Source of the DNA: Candidatus Schneideria nysicola
GTDB taxonomy: Bacteria; Pseudomonadota; Gammaproteobacteria; Enterobacterales; Enterobacteriaceae
Direction of reading: 5' to 3'
Assembly (NCBI RefSeq): GCF_019923565.1
Contig: NZ_CP074435.1
Coordinates: 395,847-459,846, forward strand
DNA: 64,000 bases
The position numbers and the translations under genes are program-made. The notes beneath the pieces were generated by a model, which worked only from the letters and a program-made list of their open reading frames with translations, made no database searches and was not told where the DNA came from. Of the stretch, positions 9,880 to 18,742 are shown in pieces; the first letter of the stretch is position 1; the number at the start of each line of letters is the position of its first letter.

Positions 9880-10857
9880 TTAAATATTACTCTCTAAAGC
9901 TATTAACTGATTTATTAATCCTAATTCATGATTAATTCTACTTCCTTCTTCAAATCGCTTTATTAATATTAATATATTATTTAAATGTTTATAGAAAAAA
10001 AATGTATTCCATCTATTTGATAATATTTTTATTAATTCAAATTGATCGATATTACTGATATCATCAAATAGATATTTTTTATATTTTAAAGCATCCCATA
10101 AAAAATGGTATAACCAACTAAGTTTTATACGAATACTTTTATCTTCTTTTAAGATAAAGGGGAATAATTTTAAAAAATCATTACTTTGTACCGATTGAGA
10201 AAGTATTAAACAAAATTTTGAACGATCTTCCCAATAGATAGATAATAATTTTTGAGCATGGATAGGGGTACCATTACATAAACGTAATGCAATTTTACAA
10301 TCTGTAAGATTATTATTTTTTTTTAACCAATTTAATATAAAGTTTTCATTTGGCGTAGGTAATATCCAACGATGACAACGACTACGTAATGTTAAAGGTA
10401 AGATATAGATTTTTTCACATTCAATAAAAAAACATGTATTATTAGGGGGATCTTCCATTATTTTTAATAATACATTAATTGCATGAATATTTAGAAATTC
10501 TATATACTGTAACCATATTATTTTTTTTTTACCTTGATGCGCATATTTATATAAATTATTAAGAGTTGAACGAATATTATCTATTCCAATATTTTCTTTT
10601 TTACAATTAATTTGATAGCAATCGGGATGAGTTCTTGCTTTCATTAATTGACAATGATTACATAAACCACAAAATTTTTCTTTATAAGATTTTGGACACA
10701 TTAACCATATAATAATATTATATAATAAATAATTTGCACCATTACCTTCTTGACTAATTAATAATAAAGGAGAAGGAGAGTTATTTTTTTCTTTTATACT
10801 ATGATAATATTGAATGATTCTATTATAATACGTATTTAACCAAGGATATTGATTCAT
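9880..10857 (-). CDS. holB: DNA polymerase III delta-prime subunit
   Basis: Clamp-loader subunit that works with delta, tau/gamma and the beta clamp. The 325-residue protein keeps the zinc-binding cysteine cluster around FCGLCNHCQLMKARTHPDC, the ALLKIMEDPP-type helix (here NVLLKIMEDPP) and the SRC motif (LTLRSRCHRW). As in the family, the ATP site is degenerate (SQEGNGANY). An upstream in-frame GTG would add 13 residues and overlap tmk, but ATG 10855-10857 (MNQYPWL) aligns with E. coli MRWYPWL. It lies 17 bases after tmk. Confidence 0.93.
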   Translation of the reverse strand: MNQYPWLNTYYNRIIQYYHSIKEKNNSPSPLLLISQEGNGANYLLYNIIIWLMCPKSYKEKFCGLCNHCQLMKARTHPDCYQINCKKENIGIDNIRSTLNNLYKYAHQGKKKIIWLQYIEFLNIHAINVLLKIMEDPPNNTCFFIECEKIYILPLTLRSRCHRWILPTPNENFILNWLKKNNNLTDCKIALRLCNGTPIHAQKLLSIYWEDRSKFCLILSQSVQSNDFLKLFPFILKEDKSIRIKLSWLYHFLWDALKYKKYLFDDISNIDQFELIKILSNRWNTFFFYKHLNNILILIKRFEEGSRINHELGLINQLIALESNI

Positions 10858-10874
10858 TAGTAACGACTTCCTTC

Positions 10875-11503
10875 TTATGAATTGAACTTCAACCATTTTT
10901 CCATTTTTTCATAAATAGCCGATTCTACCAAAATTTTTGGTTGATTTGCATTAATTACAAAAATACGAGAATCTTTTTTAGCTAAATATTTATAACATAA
11001 TCGTACTCTTTCAAAAAAATCCATTGATTCTGATTCTATACGATCTAATTCTCTAATAGAACGAATTCGAGATAATCCTACCAAAGGAGGAACATCTAAA
11101 TAAAGTATAAGATCAGGTTGACAATTTTCTAATATTAGTTTACTTAAAATTTTAATTAAAGTAGGATGAATTTTTCTTCCTCCTCCTTGATAAGCTTGAG
11201 AAGACAGTTCATATCTATCACTAAGTACCCATGAACCTTTTTCTATTGCTGGTTTAATCACTTTTTCTATAAGTTGTATGCGTGCGGCATAAAAAAGTAA
11301 TAATTCGGAATAATTAGAAATGGTTTCCTCTTTTTTTTTTCTATAAGTAAATTGCGTAAAGCATCAGCAAAAGGAGTTCCTCCTGGATCTCTTGTTACAA
11401 TGATATCATCAATATGATGATTTTTTAGAATTTTTTTTATTTGTTGAATAGCAGTACTTTTTCCCGCTCCTTCTAACCCTTCAATTACAATAAATTTCCC
11501 CAT
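10875..11503 (-). pseudogene. tmk: Thymidylate kinase, frameshifted in a poly(A) tract
   Basis: Phosphorylates dTMP to dTDP, an essential step with no bypass. The gene is split into two frames. Codons from 11503 give the P-loop GLEGAGKST, the TRDPGGT motif and LRNLLIEKKK. The frame then runs off at a run of ten A residues (coding strand, 11340 to 11331) and stops at 11267. One extra A, or two fewer, restores EETISNYSELLLFYAARIQ followed by the second part: SDRYELSSQAYQGGGR, LDVPPLVG, RIRSIRELDRIE. Apart from this indel the sequence looks conserved. Slippage of RNA polymerase at the A-run could make functional enzyme; a sequencing or assembly error is the alternative. Confidence 0.88.
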
Positions 11504-11559
11504 AAAAAAGAATTCCTTATCTTAAAAATTTATTAATCATTTATTTTTCAAATTAAACT

Positions 11560-11568
11560 TGCTATAAT
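11560..11568 (+). promoter_or_regulatory. Candidate extended -10 promoter for suf operon
   Basis: TGCTATAAT is a perfect TGn-TATAAT extended -10 element 70 bases before the sufA ATG. The -35 region (about 11540-11545, TTTATT) is weak, which extended -10 promoters tolerate. It is the only good candidate between tmk and sufA. Confidence 0.5.
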
Positions 11569-11575
11569 ATATTAG

Positions 11576-11595
11576 AATTCATTTTAGAATGAATT
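11576..11595 (+). promoter_or_regulatory. Inverted repeat in suf leader
   Basis: AATTCATT and AATGAATT form a perfect 8-bp stem around TTAG, starting eight bases after the candidate -10 element. The position, overlapping the expected transcription start, is that of an operator or 5' leader hairpin. It does not resemble the IscR or Fur consensus closely. Confidence 0.35.
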
Positions 11596-11637
11596 ATGTG
11601 TTAAATAAAAATATTTATTTTATTTAGAGATAAAAAA

Positions 11638-12003
11638 ATGAATAGAGACAAATCAAATTTATTTAATAAAAATAACTGGTGTGGTTTAATTATAAGTGAA
11701 TCAGCACAAAAAAGAATTTTATATTTAATAGAAAACAAACCTAATATATTAGGGTTACGATTAGATATAAAAAAATCTGGCTGTGCAGGATTTATATATG
11801 TTTTAACTACTGTTCTACAAGAAAATAAGGATGATTTGATTTATGAAAATAACGGTGCCAAATTTTTCATTAAAAAAGACATTATGCCTTTAATTGATGG
11901 GACCAAAGTTGATTATGTTCAAGAAGGATTAAATTATATGTTTAAATTTAAGAATCCTAAAGCACAAAATTTTTGTGGTTGTGGAATCAGCTTTAGCTTA
12001 TAA
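11638..12003 (+). CDS. sufA: A-type iron-sulfur carrier SufA
   Basis: Accepts Fe-S clusters from the SufBCD scaffold and passes them to apoproteins. The 121-residue product (E. coli 122) has the three A-type cysteines: one in KKSGCAGFIYVL and two in NFCGCGISF at the C-terminus. FIDGT-like (LIDGTKVDY) and EGLNYMFKF match SufA rather than ErpA. First gene of a six-gene operon, sufABCDSE, in E. coli order; sufB begins 26 bases later. Confidence 0.96.
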   Translation: MNRDKSNLFNKNNWCGLIISESAQKRILYLIENKPNILGLRLDIKKSGCAGFIYVLTTVLQENKDDLIYENNGAKFFIKKDIMPLIDGTKVDYVQEGLNYMFKFKNPKAQNFCGCGISFSL

Positions 12004-12029
12004 GTCGTCTTATATATTACGAGAAGAAT

Positions 12030-13466
12030 ATGGAACATAGCCAGTATAAAGAAGGTTTTTTTACTCATTTATCTAATGAGGAATTAGACTATGGGATTAA
12101 TGAAGAAATAATCCATTCTATTGTGAAAAAAAGAGATGAACCTGCATGGATGTTAGATTTTCGTCTAAATGCATATAATATTTGGAAAAAGATGAAAGAA
12201 CCTCATTGGTTAAAAGCAGAATATCAATTAAATTATAATGCTTATAAATATTTTTCAGCACCACATCTTACTTATCAAGAAAAAATATCTAGCAATAACT
12301 TTTCAAATGAAAATAAAAACAAAAAAAATTATTTGACTAAAGAAGTAGAAAATACTTTTAATAAATTAGGTATCCCTGTAAAAGAAGGAAATGAAATTGC
12401 TGTAGATGCAATTTTTGATTCAGTATCGGTTTCTACCACTTATAGTGATAAACTTTTAAAAGAAGGAATTATATTTTGTTCTTTTAATGAAGCACTTTGC
12501 AAATATGAAGATCAAGTTCGTAAATATTTAGGGAGTGTCGTTCCTATTGATGATAATTTTTTTGCGGCACTAAATGCCGCCGTTGCTTCTGATGGAACTT
12601 TTATATATATCCCCAAAGGGGTTCATTGTCCCATGGAATTATCTACATATTTTCGTATAAATTCGGCTAAAACTGGACAATTTGAACGAACTATTCTTAT
12701 TGCTGATGAAGATAGTTATGTAAGTTATATAGAAGGTTGTTCTGCACCAATACATAATAATTATCAATTACATGCAGCGGTTGTAGAAGTAATAGTATTA
12801 AAAAATGCTGAAGTAAAATATTCAACCGTTCAAAATTGGTTTGCTGGAGGTAAAAATAAAAGCGGCATTTTAAATTTTGTAACTAAACGTGCTTTATGTG
12901 CTGGAGAAAATGCAAAAATGTCTTGGACACAATCTGAGACTGGTTCTGCAATTACTTGGAAATATCCGAGTGTTATTTTACAAGGTGATAGATCAGTTGG
13001 AAACTTTTTTTCTGTAGCGGTAACTAATGGTTCTCAACGTGCGGATACTGGAACAAAAATGATTCATATTGGAAAAAATACACGTTCCACAATTATTTCC
13101 AAAGGAATATCCCTTGGTGCTAGTGAGAATACTTATCGTGGATTAGTGAAAATCACATCTTCTGCCATTAATTCTCGTAATTTTACTCAATGTGATTCAA
13201 TGTTAATTGGTCAAGAATGTGGTGCTCATACCTTTCCTTCCATAGAAGTATCAAATAATCAATCTTGGGTTGAACATGAAGCGACTGTTTCACGTGTGAG
13301 TGAAGATCAAGTCTTTTATTTTCAACAAAGAGGGATTAAAGAAGATGATGCGATCGCAATGATTGTTAATGGTTTTTGTACCGATGTATTTTCTAAACTA
13401 CCTTTAGAATTTGCTGTAGAAGCAAAAAAATTATTATCTATTACTCTTAAACACAGTGTTGGATAA
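12030..13466 (+). CDS. sufB: Fe-S scaffold subunit SufB
   Basis: Core of the SufBC2D scaffold on which clusters are assembled from sulfur delivered by SufSE. The 478-residue protein (E. coli 495) shows the SufB N-terminal region (EEIIHSIVKKRDEPAWMLDFR), the beta-helix core with YIEGCSAP and KMSWTQSETGSAITWKYPS, and the C-terminal signature SNNQSWVEHEATVSRVSEDQ, IKEDDAIAMIVNGFC. The cysteine in NGFCTDV and the glutamate and histidine around VEHEA are retained. It ends 51 bases before sufC. Confidence 0.97.
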   Translation: MEHSQYKEGFFTHLSNEELDYGINEEIIHSIVKKRDEPAWMLDFRLNAYNIWKKMKEPHWLKAEYQLNYNAYKYFSAPHLTYQEKISSNNFSNENKNKKNYLTKEVENTFNKLGIPVKEGNEIAVDAIFDSVSVSTTYSDKLLKEGIIFCSFNEALCKYEDQVRKYLGSVVPIDDNFFAALNAAVASDGTFIYIPKGVHCPMELSTYFRINSAKTGQFERTILIADEDSYVSYIEGCSAPIHNNYQLHAAVVEVIVLKNAEVKYSTVQNWFAGGKNKSGILNFVTKRALCAGENAKMSWTQSETGSAITWKYPSVILQGDRSVGNFFSVAVTNGSQRADTGTKMIHIGKNTRSTIISKGISLGASENTYRGLVKITSSAINSRNFTQCDSMLIGQECGAHTFPSIEVSNNQSWVEHEATVSRVSEDQVFYFQQRGIKEDDAIAMIVNGFCTDVFSKLPLEFAVEAKKLLSITLKHSVG

Positions 13467-13517
13467 TACTTATAGAATAGATTGTTCATTCAACATTCAC
13501 AGAAAAATAATATTATG

Positions 13518-14264
13518 ATGCTATCAATTAAAGACTTACATGTTAGTATAGAAGATAAACCTATTCTTAATGGACTAAATTTAGAAGTAAAATGTGGGGA
13601 GATACATGCCATTATGGGCCCTAATGGATCGGGCAAAAGTACTTTATCTGCTACTTTATCTGGAAATAAAAAATATATAATTCATTCTGGAATAATAAAA
13701 TTTAAACATCATAATCTTCTAAAACTCAATACTGAAGAACGTGCTAGAGAAGGATTATTTGTGGCTTTTCAGTATCCTATAGAAATTCCAGGAGTTAGTA
13801 ATAAATTATTTTTGCAAACTGCTATTAATTCTAAAAGAGAATATCAAGGAAAATCACCATTAGATCAATTTGATTTTACTAATTTTATTTCAGAAAAAAT
13901 GAAATTAATAGATATACCATTAGATTTATTGAATCGTTCAGTTAATGTTGATTTTTCTGGTGGAGAAAAAAAACGTAATGATATTTTACAAATGATAGCA
14001 TTAGAACCAGATTTATGTATTTTAGATGAAACGGATTCAGGATTAGATATAGATGCATTAAAAATAGTAACAAATGGAATAAAAATATTATTTAATACTA
14101 GACGTTCATTTATTATTATTACACATTATAAGAGAATTTTAGATTATATTCAACCCGATCATGTCCATGTTTTATATAAAGGAAAGATTATTAAATCTGG
14201 TAATGCGGATCTAGCAACACAACTTGAGGAAAAAGGTTATGGCTGGATTATCGATGATCAGTAA
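13518..14264 (+). CDS. sufC: SUF ATPase SufC
   Basis: ABC-type ATPase that drives conformational change in SufB and SufD. The 248-residue length equals E. coli SufC. Walker [10 protein letters not shown], the family-specific signature FSGGEKKRNDILQM, Walker B LCILDETDSGLD and the switch histidine in IITHYKRI are all intact. An in-frame TTG at 13482 and an ATG at 13515 lie upstream; ATG 13518 (MLSIKDLHV) matches E. coli. The 3' end overlaps the sufD start by 26 bases, as in E. coli, suggesting translational coupling. Confidence 0.97.
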   Translation: MLSIKDLHVSIEDKPILNGLNLEVKCGEIHAIMGPNGSGKSTLSATLSGNKKYIIHSGIIKFKHHNLLKLNTEERAREGLFVAFQYPIEIPGVSNKLFLQTAINSKREYQGKSPLDQFDFTNFISEKMKLIDIPLDLLNRSVNVDFSGGEKKRNDILQMIALEPDLCILDETDSGLDIDALKIVTNGIKILFNTRRSFIIITHYKRILDYIQPDHVHVLYKGKIIKSGNADLATQLEEKGYGWIIDDQ

Positions 14265-15522
14265 TAATAATAGAGTATTTAATCAATGGCTCCAAATTTT
14301 TAGAAAAAAAAATAATCGATCTTTATATGCTCAAGAAAATTGGAAAAAATTAGAAAAAATAGAATTATTTTCAAATAGAAATTCTTGGGAGAAGACTGTA
14401 CTATTAGAAATTTTATCAAAAAATTTTATATCTCTAGAAAATATAACGATTTCTAGTGAAACCTATGATAATAGACGTTTAAATTTGAATGCTTATTATT
14501 TAGTTTTTGTCAATGGATGTTTAGTCCCTTCTCTTAGTGATCAGTATATTGGAGCATGGCAAGTTAAAATTGAAAACACCCCCCCCTACTTACCTCTCCC
14601 TTCCCCCATTTATTCTGAGTTTTTTTTACATTTAACAGAAAGTTTACATTTTGAAACTACTCGTATTTTTCTGCCAAGTGGAAAAAAGGAAGAAAAACCA
14701 TTATATATGGTGCATATTAGTGAAGGAAGCATAGAAAAAGATACATTAAATATGATTAATTATCATCATATTATTGAAATAGGGAAAGGTGGATCGGGTG
14801 AAGTCATAGAACATTTTATTAGTCTAAATCAAGAAAAATCATACTTTAATGGAAATCGTACTCTATTTTTTTTAGATGATGAAACGATACTTAAGCATAT
14901 TAAACTTGGAATGGAAAATTCAAATAGTTATCATTTTGCTCATCATGATATTCATATAGGTAATAATTCGACTATAGAAAGTAATGTTATTATGTTAGGT
15001 ACTAAATTTTCTCGTCATCAAACTAGTGTGAGAATTCATGGAAATTATAGTAAAATATCTCTGAATAGTTTAATATTGCTTTCTAAAAATAATATTGGAG
15101 AATCACGTACCTATATTGAACATAATAAAAGTAATTGTTCAAGTCGACAATTACATAAAATGATTGTAAAAAAATTTGGAAAAGGTATTTTTAATGGTCT
15201 TATTAAAGTAACAAAAGGTGCTATAAAAACGGATGGGAACATTATTAATAACAATCTTTTACTTGATAGAGAAGCAGAAGTACAAACTGATCCTCAATTA
15301 GAAATATATGCCGATGATGTAAAATGTAAACATGGTGCTACTATAGGATATATTAATGAAGAGCAAATATTTTATTTATGTACTAGGGGAATTTTATATA
15401 AACAAGCAAAAACAATCATTATTTACGGATTTGTACAAGAATTACTGACTTTAATTAGGCATCAAACAATTAAAGATATGATTCTATCGCGTTTGTCTTC
15501 TTTCTTGTCAGAAATTATATAA
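14239..15522 (+). CDS. sufD: Fe-S scaffold subunit SufD
   Basis: SufB paralogue that completes the SufBC2D scaffold. The 427-residue protein starts MAGLS, as E. coli does (MAGLP), at an ATG inside the end of sufC; a TTG at 14224 is an unlikely longer start. Conserved parts include LHLTESL, FHLRGVDL-type core replaced by KHIKLGMEN, FAHHDIHIG, YIEHNKSNCSSRQLHK, GLIKVTKGAIKTDG and DDVKCKHGATIG. Residues about 118-128 are encoded by an unusual C-rich stretch (14579-14607) that reads as a proline-rich loop, in a poorly conserved place. The stop overlaps the sufS start by one base (TAATG). Confidence 0.96.
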   Translation: MAGLSMISNNNRVFNQWLQIFRKKNNRSLYAQENWKKLEKIELFSNRNSWEKTVLLEILSKNFISLENITISSETYDNRRLNLNAYYLVFVNGCLVPSLSDQYIGAWQVKIENTPPYLPLPSPIYSEFFLHLTESLHFETTRIFLPSGKKEEKPLYMVHISEGSIEKDTLNMINYHHIIEIGKGGSGEVIEHFISLNQEKSYFNGNRTLFFLDDETILKHIKLGMENSNSYHFAHHDIHIGNNSTIESNVIMLGTKFSRHQTSVRIHGNYSKISLNSLILLSKNNIGESRTYIEHNKSNCSSRQLHKMIVKKFGKGIFNGLIKVTKGAIKTDGNIINNNLLLDREAEVQTDPQLEIYADDVKCKHGATIGYINEEQIFYLCTRGILYKQAKTIIIYGFVQELLTLIRHQTIKDMILSRLSSFLSEII

Positions 15523-16757
15523 TGAATAAGATCCGTTATCCTATTGACATGATCAGATCCGATTTTCCTATTTTATCAAGAACGATAAATAATTATCCAT
15601 TAGTTTATCTTGATAATGCGGCCAGTACTCAAAAACCTAATATCGTTATTGATAGTGAAAGTCACTATTATCGTTTTGAATATGCTGCAGTACATAGAGG
15701 AATTTATACTCTCAGTAATGAATCTACCTCTCGTATTGAGGAAATACGAAGTAAAGTAGCAAAATTTATTAATGCTGCTTCAATGTATGAAATTATTTTT
15801 TGTAAAGGAGCAACAGAAGGAATAAATCTTATTGCTAATAGCTTAGGAAAATATTTTTTACAAGAAGGAGATAATATCCTCTTAACAGAAATGGAACATC
15901 ATTCGAATATTGTTCCATGGCAGATTTTAGCAAGAGAAAAAAAACTAATACTACGTTTTATTCCTGTGAATTCCAATGGAATGTTAGATTTCTCGACATT
16001 CTCTTCTTTAATTGACGAAAAAACGCGTATCTTAGCAATCACGCATTTATCTAATGTATTAGGCGTATTGAATCCTATAAATACTTTAATTAAAGAGATA
16101 TCACAATCCTATAATAATATATTATTTGTAGTAGATGGTGCACAATATATATCACATTCTCGAATAGATGTACAAAAATTAGGTTGTGATTTTTATGTAT
16201 TTTCTGGTCATAAAATATATGGTCCTTCTGGAATTGGTATAGTATATGGTAAAAAAAAATTACTGGATAATATGCCTCCCTGGCAAGGAGGAGGTGCTAT
16301 GATACGTAATGTTAGTTTAAGGGATTATCCTCATTTTACAGAAGCGCCTTGGAAATTTGAAGCAGGTTCTCCTAATACGGCTGGAATAATTGGATTAGGT
16401 GCGGCTCTTGATTATATTCAAAAAGTAGGATTAAGTAATATAATAGAATGGGAACAAATACTAATGGAATATCTGTGGGATGCTATCGAAACAATACCAA
16501 ATATAAAAATTTATGGTCCAAGAGAACGGAAAGGTATTCTTTCTTTTAATATAGCTCAACATCATCCCTATGATGTTGGAATTTTTTTGGATCAATATGG
16601 GATTGCAATACGTACTGGACATCATTGTGCGATGCCGTTGATGAATCGTTTCAAAACCTCTAGTATGTGTCGTGTATCATTAGCTTTATATAATACCAAA
16701 GAGGATATTGATAAACTTCTTGATGGACTAAGACGAGTTCATCGTTTACTAAGTTAA
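15522..16757 (+). CDS. sufS: Cysteine desulfurase SufS
   Basis: PLP enzyme that takes sulfur from cysteine and passes it to SufE. The 411-residue protein (E. coli 406) has the PLP lysine K231 in [11 protein letters not shown], the catalytic cysteine C369 in RTGHHCAMPLM (group II type), EMEHHSNIVPW and FEAGSPNTAG. The start ATG overlaps the sufD stop, so translation is probably coupled. A second desulfurase, IscS, is encoded at 42.8-43.9 kb. Confidence 0.97.
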   Translation: MNKIRYPIDMIRSDFPILSRTINNYPLVYLDNAASTQKPNIVIDSESHYYRFEYAAVHRGIYTLSNESTSRIEEIRSKVAKFINAASMYEIIFCKGATEGINLIANSLGKYFLQEGDNILLTEMEHHSNIVPWQILAREKKLILRFIPVNSNGMLDFSTFSSLIDEKTRILAITHLSNVLGVLNPINTLIKEISQSYNNILFVVDGAQYISHSRIDVQKLGCDFYVFSGHKIYGPSGIGIVYGKKKLLDNMPPWQGGGAMIRNVSLRDYPHFTEAPWKFEAGSPNTAGIIGLGAALDYIQKVGLSNIIEWEQILMEYLWDAIETIPNIKIYGPRERKGILSFNIAQHHPYDVGIFLDQYGIAIRTGHHCAMPLMNRFKTSSMCRVSLALYNTKEDIDKLLDGLRRVHRLLS

Positions 16758-16765
16758 AAATCAAT

Positions 16766-17212
16766 ATGAAAAATTTACCTGATAAAAAAAGATTATTGAT
16801 TAATTTTTCTATGTGTAAAAATTGGGAAGAGAAGTATCTCTATATTATAGATTTGGGATATCTTTTACCAACATTTCCAGAAAAGATGCGTATTGATCAA
16901 TACCTAGTTCCTGGTTGTCAAAGTCAAGTTTGGATTGTAGTGTTAATAGAAATTATCCAATATAAACGTGTAGTCCGTTTTTATGGAGATAGCGATGCCT
17001 TAATAGTGAAAGGATTAATCGCTATTATATTTATTATCTATAAAGATAAAGATCTCCAAGAAATAGTAAATTTGGATATTCGAGAGATATTAAAATTGCT
17101 AGAATTAGATAAATATTTAACATCATTTCGTATACAAGGTATTAATTCTATATTGAATGCAATTCATAATCAAATTACTGTATTAAATAATGGTAATGAA
17201 ATAAAATTCTGA
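16766..17212 (+). CDS. sufE: Sulfur acceptor protein SufE
   Basis: Receives persulfide sulfur from SufS and delivers it to SufB. The 148-residue product (E. coli 138) has its acceptor cysteine at C51 in VPGCQSQVW, the same number as in E. coli, after NFSMCKNWEEKYLYIIDLG. It begins eight bases after sufS and closes the operon. The C-terminal tail is about ten residues longer than usual. Confidence 0.95.
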   Translation: MKNLPDKKRLLINFSMCKNWEEKYLYIIDLGYLLPTFPEKMRIDQYLVPGCQSQVWIVVLIEIIQYKRVVRFYGDSDALIVKGLIAIIFIIYKDKDLQEIVNLDIREILKLLELDKYLTSFRIQGINSILNAIHNQITVLNNGNEIKF

Positions 17213-17242
17213 TTGGTAAGAAAAATTATATATTGATTACTT

Positions 17243-17791
17243 ATGACTGCTGAAGGACATATACTTTTTGCTTTATCTTCTGTGATTTTAATAAAAAAAG
17301 TAGAAATTATATCTTTTTTATTACAAGAAGATGATTATTGGCATATTATTACAGGTAGTTTATTAAGTGCTTTATTACCGGATATTGATCATCCTAAATC
17401 CTTTATAGGTCAACGTTTAAAATATATCTCTACTTTTATTGCTAAAACATTTGGGCACAGGGGTTTCACACATAGTTTATTCATAGTTTTTCTTAGCATT
17501 GTGATTTTTAAAATGAGTTTCTCTTCAATTAATACAATCATTCCTTTAGATGTTTTTCATGGCATAGTGATAGGTTATTTGAGTCATATTATAGCCGATA
17601 TGTTTACTCCATATGGGGTTCAATTATTTTGGCCATATCGAATACGTTTACATATATTATCTATTAGTAATAAAAAAATGGAACGTTTTATATGTGTAAT
17701 ATTACTTTTTTTTGCTTTGTTTTATTCAGAATATATAAGTTTTTTAAAGGAAATAGTCCATATAGTGTCTATCTATTATAAGGAAATATAA
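17243..17791 (+). CDS. ydjM: YdjM-type inner-membrane metal-dependent hydrolase family protein
   Basis: Member of the YdjM/YbcI membrane protein family, whose biochemical role is not known; the E. coli gene is LexA-regulated. The 182-residue product starts MTAEGHILF (E. coli MTAEGHLLF) and has LLPDIDHPKSFIGQRLKYIS and FGHRGFTHS, the conserved His/Asp motifs that may bind metal, plus LSHIIADMFTP. Several hydrophobic segments follow. It starts 31 bases after sufE, so may be read from the suf promoter. No LexA box is visible before it. The C-terminus is shortened. Confidence 0.88.
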   Translation: MTAEGHILFALSSVILIKKVEIISFLLQEDDYWHIITGSLLSALLPDIDHPKSFIGQRLKYISTFIAKTFGHRGFTHSLFIVFLSIVIFKMSFSSINTIIPLDVFHGIVIGYLSHIIADMFTPYGVQLFWPYRIRLHILSISNKKMERFICVILLFFALFYSEYISFLKEIVHIVSIYYKEI

Positions 17792-17865
17792 AAAAATTTA
17801 ATATAAAAAAAGAACCAACCGGACTGTTGTTATTCCTTTAAAATAAAAGGACGGAGGATTTTTTT

Positions 17866-18726
17866 TTGGAAGAGAAATTTATAGGTGCGCATGTTAGTAT
17901 ATCTGGTGGAATATATCAAGCAGTAAATAGGGCATATCAATTACAAGCCACAGCATTTGCTATGTTTACTAACAATCCATTGCGTTGGTTTGCATCGCCA
18001 CTTCCTTCAGAGGAACTAGATAATTTTAGAAGAAACTGTCAAATATATAATTATTCTTCTGATCAAATTCTAGTTCATAGTAGTTACCTCATTAATCTCG
18101 GACACCCTAAAAAATGCGGCTTAGAACAGTCTCGATTAGCTTTGTTTGATGAATTAAAACGTTGTGAAAAACTTGGATTAAGTTTACTTAATATACATCC
18201 GGGTAATCATTTACAATCAGATGTAAAACAGTGTTTATTACGTATTGCGGATTCAATCAATATTGCTTTAGAAAAGAGTCAATCTATAACAATAGTGATT
18301 GAAAATACAGCTGGACAGGGTACTAATGTAGGATTTTGTTTTGAACATTTAGCCACTATTATTCAACACATAGAGGACAAGAGCCGTATTGGAGTTTGTA
18401 TTGATACTTGTCATGCGTTTGTTTCAGGTTATGATTTAAGTCATGTAGAATCCTGTCAAAATACTTTTGAAAAATTTGATAATATTATTGGATTAAAGTA
18501 TTTAAGGGGTCTACATTTGAATGATACTAAATATCATTTAGGTAGTCGAGTAGATAGGCACGAAAATATTGGTATGGGTAAAATAGGTAAAAGAGCTTTT
18601 TCATGGATTATATCTGATAAACGTTTTAATAACATTCCCATTATTTTGGAAACGACTAATAAAAATTTATGGATAAAAGAAATATCGTGGTTAAGAAGTC
18701 TCAATAAGTCCCCCCATAATAAATAG
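17866..18726 (+). CDS. nfo: Endonuclease IV (AP endonuclease)
   Basis: Cleaves DNA 5' to abasic sites and repairs 3'-blocked ends in base excision repair; uses three metal ions, usually zinc. The 286-residue length matches E. coli (285). Motifs: [78 protein letters not shown] and ILETTN, containing the metal-ligand His, Glu and Asp residues. The start is a TTG at 17866 preceded by GGAGGA at 17853-17858; no ATG is available. Its last codons form one arm of a GC-rich hairpin. Confidence 0.96.
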   Translation: MEEKFIGAHVSISGGIYQAVNRAYQLQATAFAMFTNNPLRWFASPLPSEELDNFRRNCQIYNYSSDQILVHSSYLINLGHPKKCGLEQSRLALFDELKRCEKLGLSLLNIHPGNHLQSDVKQCLLRIADSINIALEKSQSITIVIENTAGQGTNVGFCFEHLATIIQHIEDKSRIGVCIDTCHAFVSGYDLSHVESCQNTFEKFDNIIGLKYLRGLHLNDTKYHLGSRVDRHENIGMGKIGKRAFSWIISDKRFNNIPIILETTNKNLWIKEISWLRSLNKSPHNK

Positions 18727-18732
18727 GGGGAC
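18708..18732. terminator. GC-rich hairpin between nfo and sodA
   Basis: GTCCCCC (18708-18714) and GGGGGAC (18726-18732) form a perfect 7-bp stem with an 11-base AT-rich loop. It includes the nfo stop codon and lies between convergent nfo and sodA, so it could end transcription from both sides. There is no clear U-run on either strand. Such G/C runs are rare in this window. Confidence 0.45.
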
Positions 18733-18742
18733 AGAGGGACAA

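Noticed and set aside
10858-10896. Longer HolB start overlapping tmk
   Set aside because: The added 13 residues have no counterpart in E. coli; ATG 10857 aligns with the known N-terminus.
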